A stretch of 64,000 nt of DNA from Ehretia macrophylla (Eukaryota; Streptophyta; Magnoliopsida; Boraginales; Ehretiaceae): NCBI GenBank assembly GCA_037974665.1, contig CM075773.1, forward strand, positions 48,128,080-48,192,079. Reading direction: 5' to 3'. Below, piece by piece: positions 23,994-33,729 of the stretch. Position 1 is the stretch's first letter. The number at the start of each line of letters is the position of its first letter. The notes beneath the pieces were generated by a model that worked only from the letters and a program-made list of their open reading frames with translations, had not been told where the DNA came from and made no database searches. The translations under genes and the position numbers were made by a program.

Positions 23994-26900
23994 TGTAATA
24001 CCCCAACCCTGAGCATATAGTTATTTTATTTACTTGCGTATATTAATATGCTTATTTTAATCATTTACGTACATTTACATGTTTCCTTAATTGTTTGCAT
24101 ATAATTATTAGCATTACTTTTTATATTTCTTGGAAAATGTGCAATCGTTTTATTTAGTGTACATTTACGTGCATTTTTTTTATATTCTAAGTATCGTAGG
24201 CATATCGTAGGCAATAAAATAATTACACTATACTATACTAGCTAACTAGATTAGCCAAAATACTATAAGATGGCAAACTAGAAATATACACTTAATTAAG
24301 GGGGCAATTTGGTCTTTGGAGCCACCTAGATATTTTATCCAACATAAAACACACACAACACACCCCACACACACACAAAAATACTGCAACACACACACAC
24401 ACATCAGACCACACACAACACACACCAATCGATCAAAAGAAGAAAGAGGAGAAGAAGAAGAAATAAACAATCCCGAGCCGATTTTCTCGCATTTTTGTGC
24501 CTTAGCTCGCGCTCCTAGCATGTGTAAGGTGAGGGGAAATCTTTTAAAAAACTGATTTCAGAACTTACATTGCATATATATGTGTTTTTGAGTAAGAAAT
24601 TGTTGTATTAGACAAGTTTATACATGTATATGTTTGCAGGATTTTGTTGTAGCTGCTGTACTTTATGTATTGTTTGAGCAATTAATTATTTTGGAAAAAA
24701 TCTGGAAAAATCACATATTAATCTAGACTTGGAGAGGTACAACTTTCATGTTGGAAGAATTGTAAAGAAAAATCGTTTGTTTGCTCGTAATTTCTGAAAT
24801 CATTGAAGTTTTGTAGTTGACTGGAACTGGACAGTTTTACTTGCCTGAATTTCGTGGAGTTTTTGACCTAGTTAGATAACTTGGAAAATTATGAAAATTT
24901 TACAGGACCTAGATAAGCTAGTTTAGAACAAGTTCTGTTTAGGTCGAGTTGGCCAATTCCTCCATCTAGTGCCTCTAAGAAAATAAAAACCGAAACCTAA
25001 CAGAATTCGTGACCAATCTGGACAGCTTTGCGCGCTTGAGTTGTTTTAGTCATATCTTGATGAATTTAACTCAGAATCGAGTTCCGTTTGATTCTAGAGT
25101 TATCTAATTTCGAAGAGCTTTCTATACACGTAAAAAATAAGTTTCATAGGAGGTCATTTTCTTAGGTAATTGTGCAGCCAAAGTCGAGGTACTGCTGAGA
25201 TGTTGAAAGTGTTAAACTTATTTGTTTTGTGCTCTTTGGCTTCTTGAAGTTAAATAATGTACTATATATGCTTATCTATGCTTATTTTACTCTCAAATAT
25301 GGGTATAGAATATGTCTATGTGATTGGATAACTTGATTCATTACTAGTATTGCCTTATTGAATTAAAAAGGGAAAAAAATGAAGTGAATGTGGTGTGTTT
25401 GTGTGTGGTGAACCTAAGGGGCCGAGTAGTGTTCTTGTGTATAAGGGGTGTTTATGTGGTTTCTTGAGTTATATGAGTAGTTTAGGTGCTAAATGAATAA
25501 CTTGCCTTAAATTGTTCAACGGATTACTTTACTTGCGTGTTTGGCTATCATGTAGAATTACTTAATGTATTATGTTGTAGTGGATGCTAGGTAATTTGTT
25601 CAATTATGTGTAGGCTACATGTTTGCTAAAAGTTTTAAGAGAGGAATAGAAATGCGTTGCATACTAGTATATTGCTTGTAGTTAGTTTAGTGCATGAAAA
25701 CATCAAGTAGAACAAGAAGTGCATATTCGGTCAGCCCACTGCCCTGTCTTTCGAAGCACTTTTGACATAGGAAACGTGCTCTAAAATTAACAAAATTTAT
25801 ATGGCAGCTATATTAGACAGTTTAGAACAAATGTGGATTTCTAGAGCTAAGGAAAATTCTAACGCTTTGGCCCCGCGATTTATCTATTTCCGAAATGTGT
25901 CTGAAAATCGCTGGTGCAGGAGGCAGTTCGCGCAGTTGCACGGAAAATGTCATAACTTGTGGAATTTATATTGTAATTGAGTTCCGCTTGAGGCTAAAGT
26001 CATATACACTCAGAGAGCTACGTTTATATATTTAAATCAATCAGTTTAGAGGTCTATAGTATAGGTAACTGAATTGATTAAGTTAAGCCTTTGTTGGAGA
26101 AAATGGAAAATGTTTAGGTGATGTTTAGGGTTTTGTTGGATTCTATGTGAGTTAGCTAAGATTGTTGCCTAGTTGGTTATTTGGATTACTTAATTGCTAT
26201 AATTGATTATTAATTGAGTTATATATGTTGTACTTGGGTGAATAAACATGATAATGATTCTTAGATTTTGTTATAGTTGAATTATGTTTAAGTGTTAAGC
26301 ATAGTTGTCTTGATTTAATACTTAGTTTGATATTCCTTTGCAATATAAATGAAGTTGAATTAGTTATGAAGTTAACTTGTTAAAGTTGATATAGTTAATG
26401 TCCTTGGTAAGATTAAAGAAATGTTAGAGTTATTCGTTTGATTACTTAGGCTATGTGACAATATGACATACATGAATAATATGTGGTTATTTGGAATTAC
26501 GTGCTAATGTGGAGTTAATATAATCAATTGCTAAAGTGTTATACTTAAATGAATATACTAGGGATTTGCATATTCGAGCTAAAGGAAAGTTGGAGTAACT
26601 AAGCCATTTTTACATCTTGAAGCTTGATAAAGGTGAGGGACCTGCATCCTTACGTGCATTATAGTTTATTTTCTTGCTAAAAGAGTATATTGTTTAATAT
26701 AATTGCGTAATTGATATATGCTTATTGTTGCTAAGTTGTAACTTGGTGTGAGGACAACCTACTTTTTGTCCTTAAATGTATTTCTTGATTATATTTTCAT
26801 TGTTATCATTCTTGCATTGCATCGTGGTTGCGCAACCTCATTGTCGCGGCGAATGCGATGGCCTCGCTAGGCGGCATCGGGCTTGCCAGTGTTGGTTGCC

Positions 26901-27620
26901 TTAGCTCCGTCTGCTATTCCCTCACTCGCCTGGTCCGGAGATTTCCATGGGGTGTTGGGTCGTAGGATCGGGTACATCCGAAGTACCCATTGGTGTAAAG
27001 GATGCCGGCATATCGAGATTGAGATCATGGTTCGTGGATCGGGGATCGAAGATTTGGAGTGATAAGGGTTATCGATTGTATCCTTTTAAAATGTGGTATT
27101 AGAATTGTTATTCATTGCTTATTTATTGTATTAATTGTGTTAAGTTGCTGTATTGCACGCCCGGTATGCTGCATCACCTCACTCACTGAGTATACATGTT
27201 GTATACTCACTCTCGTTTCTAACACCTTTCAGGATCAGTGCTATCAGAGGTAGAAAAGAAGGCTCGAGATTTTCGTGTTGACTATGCTGGCTTACGTGGT
27301 TTGTCATTGAATTCAGTTTTGTAATTGTAAAGTTAAGTTTAGAATGTATTGATAGTTATGAATGGCTTGTAATGTTTTATTAATTTGTAATCTTTACCTT
27401 GTTGTCTAGTTGACTTGCATGCTTGTAAGGATGAAATGGATTGAGGTTGAAGATTATGGTCTTGTAGTTGTATGTTGTTGTTTGTAGGTTTCCAGATAGT
27501 CCTATATATAGGGAAAACTCCGTCCGTTTTTTCCTAAATTTCATGCCCGGGGTTTGGAATTAGGTTGAGAATAGCGTGATAAATAGGAGTCTTGGTCTTG
27601 TGAGGGATCGGGACGCTACA
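23994..27620 (+). mobile_element. Probable Ty3-type solo LTR inserted in the copia LTR
   Basis: It begins TGTAATACCCCAACCC at 23994, right after GATAC (23989-23993), and ends GGACGCTACA at 27620. TGTAATACCCC...CTACA ends are usual in long LTRs of plant Ty3 elements. No gag-pol protein was seen in 3.6 kb, so it is best read as a solo LTR. A block near 26900-27240 (cctcactcactgagtatacatgttg, then gatcagtgctatcagaggtag) is typical of the 3' part of such LTRs. A second GATAC is found only after the TRIM (28183-28187), not at 27621. Confidence 0.6.
24345..24430. repeat. CA-rich simple repeat
   Basis: Imperfect (CA)n with CCC and AAA breaks inside the Ty3-type LTR. It is followed by a GAA-rich purine run (24432-24465). 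Confidence 0.85.
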
Positions 27621-27627
27621 GAAGAGA

Positions 27628-28182
27628 TGTGGTGAACCCATCCCACATCGGAAGGTTACGAGCTGGGACCATTGAATATATAGTGGGAAGTGTCCCCTTA
27701 TATTCGAGTTGAGGCCTTTTCACGTGGTAAGTACCATGTGGGGAACAAAACCGTGAGGGCATGCTCATACGTTAAGTGTGGGGTGTTCCAAAGCGGACAA
27801 TATCAACTTATGTGGCGGTGCTGGTGTGCCTCTGCCTTTCGGGGTATTCGCTTAGCCGGGTCGTTATAGAAGTGGTATCAGAGCGGGCCTTCCTTTGTAT
27901 TAGTGACCCGCGAGGGCGCTGGGTCCTCCTAATGGGGGCAGATATGGTGAACCCATCCCACATTGGAAGGTTACGAGCTGGGACCATTGAATATATAATG
28001 GGAAGTGTCCCCTTATATTCGAGTTAAGGCCTTTTCACGTGGTAAGTTCCACGTGGGAATAAAACCGTGAGGGCACGCTCGTACGTTAAGTGCTGGGTAT
28101 TCCAAAGCGGACAATATCAACTTATGTGGCGACGCTGGTGTGCCTCTGCCTTTCGGGGTATTCGCTTAGCCGGGTCGTTACA
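27628..28182 (+). mobile_element. TRIM (miniature LTR retrotransposon), 555 bp
   Basis: Two direct repeats, 27628-27868 and 27943-28182 (241 and 240 bp), about 93 percent alike by eye. They begin T(G/A)TGGTGAACCCATCCCACAT and end GGGTCGTTA(T/C)A. Four bases after the first comes TGGTATCAGAGC, complementary to the 3' end of plant initiator methionine tRNA. A purine-rich AATGGGGGCAGA lies just before the second. Only 74 bp separate the repeats, so no gene fits. This is the full layout of a TRIM. I compared it with Cassandra and saw no 5S rRNA-like block. Confidence 0.85.
27873..27889 (+). other. tRNA-Met primer binding site of the TRIM
   Basis: TGGTATCAGAGCGGGCC follows the first LTR by 4 bases. 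The first 12 bases are the standard plant iMet primer site. Confidence 0.85.
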
Positions 28183-29196
28183 GATACCGTAATTTACTAG
28201 TGCAATCAAGCTAGTCCTAATCAAGGATTGAATAATGTACTCAGTGGTTACGATTTATTCTGGCATGGAGATAGGTAAGTGTAGATACGGAATCTGTCAA
28301 TTAGGGATCCTATGCGATCTATTAATCGAGTAACTGGAAATTTTTGGCCAAGATAGAATAGTAGAAGTCATTCCACAGATTATTCATAAGTTACTGATTA
28401 AATAAATTTGGACATATGATTGAGTAATAGAGTTTGACGACCTTATCCATGACTCTGGCTCAATCGGGATGATTTAGACAGAAGGAATTAGTTGCATGAT
28501 AATTACTAAGGGTTCGTAGAATTTACACTTCATCATTAGTTGGGTAGTCGTGATATCCTGCTAGGTATCACTCACGACTTGCGAGAAATAAATTAGAAGA
28601 GTTCTAATTAAATATTAATTGGATTAATATGATTTCGCTGCCAATTAATTATGAACCCGAGAGATCACACACAAAAGAGATTCAGAATTAATCAGCAAGA
28701 AAAATAAATTAAATGTTAGAAGAGTCTAATATTTAATTGGACTTAAGACTAATTAGATTGGAATATTAGTCCAATCATTTAATCAGTCCAAAGTCCAGTA
28801 ATTAGGACTGGCCCAAAAGCTAGCCCTAATATGTCTAGTATTTCCTATAAATAGGAAACAATGACAGACAGAAAAGCTAGCACAAATTCTGTCTTTCATA
28901 GCAAATATTTTTTCTCTAAAACTCGTAGTGGAGGCTTTTACTGATTGATGGCTTGAATCTCGTGTGGATACTTTCGAAGGCTTCACAATTGAGGAGCTCT
29001 GATTCAATCAATCTCTACAACAGATCCGTCATCATAAAAAGTAATCCTTAAATCTTTCTATACATAATTAATGTCAATTATTTATACATATATGTAATCT
29101 ACGTAAATAGTCATGAACGAGATGTATGTGTATTTAATTTCCACTGCATTTATTCTAATTATAAAATTTTTAAAATACCATGCACGATTCCCAACA

Positions 29197-30712
29197 GGTA
29201 TGTCATACAATCCGGTGGGGTTGGATAATGTAATTTTCTATTATCAATGAATGACGTTTTTCGTCAACCAAATAAAGAAAAATCAGTATGTCGTAGATAT
29301 ACCTACAGTCTAACAATTAGAAAAAAAATGTGAATGAGAAAACAACAAAATCAAAAAGAAGGTTGAAGTATATAGTATGGGTATTTGCTTTAGTGGTATG
29401 GTTCTCGTTTTGCGTGCTGAGAAGTTTTGTGATCGATTTTCAATAAGTATAACATCATTTGTATGCGATGTAATATTGATTTAGGTCTTCTTTAAAATAA
29501 AATTAAAAAAAATGAAAGTTGAAGTCGCACAACGCTGTCATAAATCAAACTATTTTCACAAAATTAGCTATGCCATCACAACTAGCTAGCTGCAAAATAA
29601 TTTGAGGTGAATAACTAATTATGTTATCTTTTGAAACTCTATTCGCGGTATATCGTTGGATTGATTTAGCTTTATATATATAAAGCACAAGTGATTACTC
29701 GGGATGGGGCTTACAACAGGCCCACAAGAATATTCTTTTTTGGGCGATGCATGCACACATATACACATATGAAATAGGGAAATACTGATCACTCATACTG
29801 GTGAAATTTTTTTAACTATGTAAATATTTTGCTGATTAATATACCTATGCTTGTTTTTTATCAACAAAAAAAAAAGGGGAAATAGGGCTTTGCTTAGGTT
29901 GCAAATAGCATATCCCTTAACATTTAAAATCAACCACCAAATAAATGAGAAACTATGATTATAATTTACAATTAATGTACATGTAAGTGTGTCATATAGA
30001 GATTTTCTGATACATCGGTATAAATTATAAAGGTTATTAGTATAAGATTCAAGATGCGAGGTTATTAGTACAAGATTCACACTTGTGGAGTCCATGTGAA
30101 TGTTGTTTCGGTCACACAGACTTTATGAAAAGTTTTTCATACATATGTAGATTCGCAACTAAGACAATGTCTTTTATTCAAAATTTTCTATATATAGAGT
30201 GCTAGCGAGTCTATCTCGAATGCATGGTCAAACGTAGTTCACAAGAAAATTTCTTCCCATATAAGCTGGGCCATCAATGTGGTATTCGTGTGTACGTTTG
30301 TGAGATTCAAGAGTAGACTAGTGGTGAATTATTTTTTCTGATAATTAGAAGATTAGGGTTCAAATCTCATGAAAAGTGGGGGACATAATAAAAAATAAAA
30401 GAAAATAAATGTCAATAATGAATCCGCCATGGTTGTCCACCGAACAGTGCCATACGACCTATTGTAGAACATTGCAGAGGCGTGATGACTACTCAATTCA
30501 CTTTGCATCATATTTATTGCGAAGTCAATACATGTACCGATTGGTTAGCAAACTTTGCATTAAGCAAACCTGTGGGTAGTCATATTTTACTATAGCCTCC
30601 GGCATGCCTTCTACCTTGTGTAGAGCGAGATCGTAGGGGTGTCACATCCTCAAGACTTGTTTCCTTGTAACACGGCTTTCGCCTCCTCAGAAGAGAAAAC
30701 TATATATATATA
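29197..30712. other. Non-coding stretch after the copia LTR
   Basis: No gene was found. It holds short AT repeats (29668-29680, 30702-30712) and no clear transposon ends. Confidence 0.4.
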
Positions 30713-30739
30713 TTTGTTAGGTCCTACCAAAGAAGATGC
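30713..30739. repeat. Single copy of an end motif found inverted at 44816 and 44992
   Basis: The sequence tttgttaggtcctaccaaag followed by aagatgc is the same as the right end of the 203-bp inverted-repeat element at 44816-45018. Only one end is present here. Confidence 0.55.
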
Positions 30740-30769
30740 GTTAGATTTTCAACAGAGATTTAGCAGAAA

Positions 30770-31650
30770 AAGGTTAAGATGGGCAATTAAAAAGTTATGC
30801 AAATTCTGATTTGTCCTATTACAACTAGCAATTAAGTCAATGTTGGAAAGAGATCGATGCAAAAATGTCAAAAAATAACTTGAGGGCTAAGGATGGGTCA
30901 GATTGCACACAATGGAGAGTTGTCTTTTCTGTTGCTTTGTGGTGGATTTGGAAATGGCGCAACGAAATAACTTTTGAGTTTGAGGAAGCTAAAACTTGTG
31001 ATGAGAATATAACTTTTATCCTTAGATACGCACGGGAAATGGCTCAAGCTTGGCAGTCTATCAATTTTACTTTCAACCAAGTTTTTCGAAGTTTGAGACC
31101 TATCTCTTGGATCAAACCCCAAGGGCGTTGGAAGCTCAATATTGACGGATATTCTAAGGGTAATCCGGGCATAGCTGCGGTAAGTGACATTTTCAGAGAT
31201 GAGGAGGGTTGTTGGAAAACTGGTTTTGTTATTATTTAGGCATTGCAACTAACAATGTTGCTGAGCTGACAGCATTAAGGGAAGGTCTTCTTAGAGCTAG
31301 CCAAATGGGTATTACCAAATTGGATGTCGAGTCCAACTCTCAGGTGATTATTCAACTCGTTTAACACAAGGCTGCCATCCAGAGCCCGCTTAAAAAGTTA
31401 TGCAAATTTTGATTTGTCCTATTACAAACATTCAACAAGAATTAATTAAGTCAAGGTTAAGATGGGCAATTAAAAAGTTATGCAAATTCTGATTTGTCCT
31501 ATTACAACTAGAATAGCCATTCAACAAGAATTAATTAAGTTAAGGTTAAGGTGGGCAATTAAAAAGTTATGCAAATTCTGATTTGTCCTATTACAACTAG
31601 CAATTAAGTCAATATGGGAAAGAGATCAACGCAAAAATGTCAAAAAATAA
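30770..31650. repeat. Direct repeats around an RNase H fragment
   Basis: The segment 'gttaagatgggcaattaaaaagttatgcaaattctgatttgtcctattacaa' (given here in words of the unit: gatgggcaat, aaaaagttatgc, gatttgtcctatt) occurs at about 30774, 31390, 31456 and 31548. The outer copies continue into 'gaaagagatc(g/a)a(t/c)gcaaaaatgtcaaa'. A diverged relative is at 62990-63040. The array suggests unequal exchange after the RNase H piece was inserted. Confidence 0.65.
30865..31396 (+). pseudogene. Plant RNase H domain fragment (non-LTR element or RVT_3 type)
   Basis: The ORF from 30865 reads ALWWIWKWRNEITF, a motif before the RNase H part in plant LINE-type polyproteins. WKLNIDGYSKGNPGIAAV and FRDEEGCW follow; here the first catalytic Asp is in NIDG. 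After a stop at 31237-31239 the homology continues in another frame with NNVAELTALREGLLRA (catalytic Glu) and LDVESNS (second Asp), and stops at about 31361. It is broken by a frameshift and a stop. Full LINEs would have a long RT upstream, which is absent. Either a truncated LINE or a domesticated-type RVT_3 gene piece. Confidence 0.75.
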
Positions 31651-32149
31651 TGAATAAAAAAACCTTGAACGGTTGGATGGGGGGCAGGTAATACTCTGTT
31701 GTAGTTAAAATACCCAAATTCAAATTAATTCATCTCATCATAGTTATTGCAATTTAATCTTACAACTATAACGTGCATATGATGGGTAAGATGGAGTAGT
31801 CGTGTAATTATTTATTATGATTAAAATTCTTTGAGTTTGAACATATATTATTATAAATATTATTTGGCCTTAACTGACCTAGGTAAACAATTAATTCCTA
31901 GCTATTCTTTAATTCATCTAGTCAAAAGCATGAGTATTTGTGTCATATCACTACCTCAAAAGAAAAAAAGAAAAAGGAAAAAGGATGATCGAAACTTACT
32001 CTAGAGTACGTGATTAATTCTGATTAGGTCATTAAGAGCTGGCAATATTTTGTAATTTTCTATTTTATAATTCCCAAAGATGGCAAAGATCTCTGGCCAC
32101 ACCAATGAATATCACATAGACTAGTAAAATTAACGAGCCAAAGAGAATT
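31651..32149. other. Upstream region of family copy 3, no gene
   Basis: AT-rich with no recognised feature. Confidence 0.4.
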
Positions 32150-32235
32150 GTGAAAGGTACTTGTAGGAGAAAAAAAAAATTCAAAGTTAATGTTAACTTT
32201 GAATTATTATTTTTTCTCCTACAAGTACCTTTCAC
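32150..32235. repeat. Foldback: 41-43 bp inverted repeat with a 2-base loop
   Basis: The arm gtgaaaggtacttgtaggag...aaagttaa is followed by tg and the complementary ttaacttt...ctcctacaagtacctttcac. The pairing is nearly perfect with a small A-run mismatch. One arm is found again at 32301-32340. It lies about 310 bp before the ATG of family copy 3. Confidence 0.85.
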
Positions 32236-32237
32236 AC

Positions 32238-32435
32238 CCTTTGACGAATTTCATCTATGCCCTGAGTGCTAACCAATAAAATGGATTAGCAAGACAATTG
32301 TGAAAGGTACTTGTAGAGAAAAAATAATAATTCAAAGTTAATGTTTATTGCTAAAAGTTTTGGAATTTCATGTCCACCCTTAGACGAATTTCATCTATTC
32401 CCTGAGTGCTAACCAATAAAATGCATTAGCATGTT
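32238..32435. repeat. Duplicated upstream segment with CCAAT motifs
   Basis: 'gacgaatttcatctat(g/t)ccctgagtgctaaccaataaaatg(g/c)attagca' occurs at 32243-32292 and 32378-32431. Each contains AACCAATAAAA, a CCAAT-type motif. The duplication includes one arm of the foldback. Confidence 0.75.
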
Positions 32436-32459
32436 TACCATCTCTTCCCACACTAGGGC

Positions 32460-32467
32460 TATTTAAG
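32460..32467 (+). promoter_or_regulatory. TATA-like box of family copy 3
   Basis: TATTTAAG lies about 85 bp before the ATG at 32547. The spacing is plausible, but the motif is not the TATAAATA of the copies at 614 and 61864, so this copy may have a different promoter. Confidence 0.4.
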
Positions 32468-32546
32468 CAAGCCTACGTGTTTCTTCATATACTCGTCTAA
32501 ATCACTAACCTCATTCATATTTCTTCTTAACAAGTGATCATCTTCC

Positions 32547-33110
32547 ATGGCCGAAACAAGAATAAACCATTTTGTTCACCAACTTACTGGAGAACACTTG
32601 TATGGCCGGTCCAATGTCATGTATATGATGACAATGAACTGTCTTTCTTTGCAAACCTACAATGTTTTGCCTACTCTCCTTACAATTCTTGCTTTCATTG
32701 TCCCAGTGATTCTCAACTTTCTGCAGTTGAAATACCTAGCCAAGAATGAATCTGCCTTCGAGACCCATCCAGCAACTACGCTCATCGCCATAACAAGTTT
32801 CCTTATATTTTGCTTGGTATGTTATGTTTTGTCGAGAACGACCAATCCCTCCTATTGTTATGCGAAACTTGTTCAAAAACGTATGGCTTTTTTTGGTACT
32901 CTGGCAGTGGCAGCTCTGTACTTGATTCTTTTCCCAGACTCTTTCCGTCCCACTCTATATTTGCTCCCCATTTGTTTTTCAGCAGGTGACATTCTATACA
33001 CCAAATTTTGCTCATTCAGGAGAGCTATGGTTAACATCCTGCAACAGCCACCCATGCAACAAAGATACAGAAAAGTACCCTTGATTCACCAAACTAGGAT
33101 TTTACCATAG
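32547..33110 (+). CDS. 4-TM family copy 3 (187 aa), tail lost by a nonsense codon
   Basis: The start MAETRINHFVHQLTGEHLYG matches the family block; the frame is open through all four membrane segments (about residues 40-62, 74-94, 107-128, 132-150). Compared with the copy at 42122 it lacks about 10 residues after the fourth segment (in-frame deletion in CSF..MVNILQQ). The TAG at 33108 stands where all others have CAG (Gln). Directly after it, in frame up to 33146, the remaining codons still encode the family tail. The change is thus a single C to T. It is the most complete copy after 42122. The function is unknown. It may still make a membrane protein without the conserved C-terminal tail. 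Confidence 0.7.
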   Translation: MAETRINHFVHQLTGEHLYGRSNVMYMMTMNCLSLQTYNVLPTLLTILAFIVPVILNFLQLKYLAKNESAFETHPATTLIAITSFLIFCLVCYVLSRTTNPSYCYAKLVQKRMAFFGTLAVAALYLILFPDSFRPTLYLLPICFSAGDILYTKFCSFRRAMVNILQQPPMQQRYRKVPLIHQTRILP

Positions 33111-33720
33111 ATTGATGCCTACCACGTAGATTCATTTCCTGTGTAACCAGGGGCCGAGCTACAACTCATATAGTAAAAGGGGTTAGTATGTGTATTCATA
33201 CTGTGAGGATGATCCAATATAATTATAAGTTTTTTTTTTTGTGGGAACAAAAAATAAGGTTCTTTGCCCTATTAAGAGTGTTCCCTAACACACCCTCATG
33301 TTTATGTAACTTTACTCATGTTGTGTGTAACTGTAGTATTGGTGTGACAAAGTTAATGGATAAATGATATGTTTTGAAGTTTTGATGGGTTTATGTTTTT
33401 GTGTTTGGTCAAACGTTTTGCTGGTTTGATGCATCCACTTAAATTTTGGAACTTGGATTACACCCTTTGTGCTACTTGGAACCTAAATGTTATTATACAA
33501 TAGTTTCGAGTTTTTTTGCTACTTGAGTTTCATGTAAAGATTCGAGTTTACTTGGTAAACCTTTCATTGTAATGTTTGTTGATGTTGAATGAATTATCTT
33601 ACTGGTTTAGCCAAAAAAAACTTGGATTAGTATACGTAGTTGATAGATTTTTTAGTATTTGAAGGTTTGGTTAGTTGTGCAGGGTACAGCAGATGGTACT
33701 AATTAATTGGGATTTGCTGC
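33111..33720 (+). repeat. Tail codons and 3' flank of family copy 3
   Basis: The 3' flank matches those of copies 2, 4 and 8 (cgagctac, 'gatgatccaatataa', 'gtaactgtagtattggtgtgac'). An insertion at about 33420-33620 is not in the others. Confidence 0.6.
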
Positions 33721-33729
33721 TTTAAACCT

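Larger units (their letters stand above)
23529..29196 (+). mobile_element. Copia 3' LTR, split by a nested insertion
   Basis: The LTR starts TGTTAGATTATATGCCC at 23529 and ends GATTCCCAACA at 29196. Without the insertion at 23994-28182 and its target repeat it is about 1.47 kb. From about 23600 on it matches 37849-39251 along its whole length, which defines the 3' end and the insertion gap. A TATA-like 'cctataaatagg' lies at 28844-28855, in the position of the LTR promoter. The last 120 bp before the end include a splice-like 'aggtaatcc'-type sequence in the sister copy. Confidence 0.82.

Noticed and set aside
24246-24555. Cys/Val-rich and His/Thr-rich ORFs
   Set aside because: They read the CA-rich repeat in the Ty3-type LTR.
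27776-28027. 83-residue ORF across the TRIM
   Set aside because: It spans LTR, primer site and second LTR, so it is not a gene.
27628-28182. Cassandra-type TRIM with 5S rRNA sequence
   Set aside because: I looked for the 5S internal promoter block and did not see it in either LTR.
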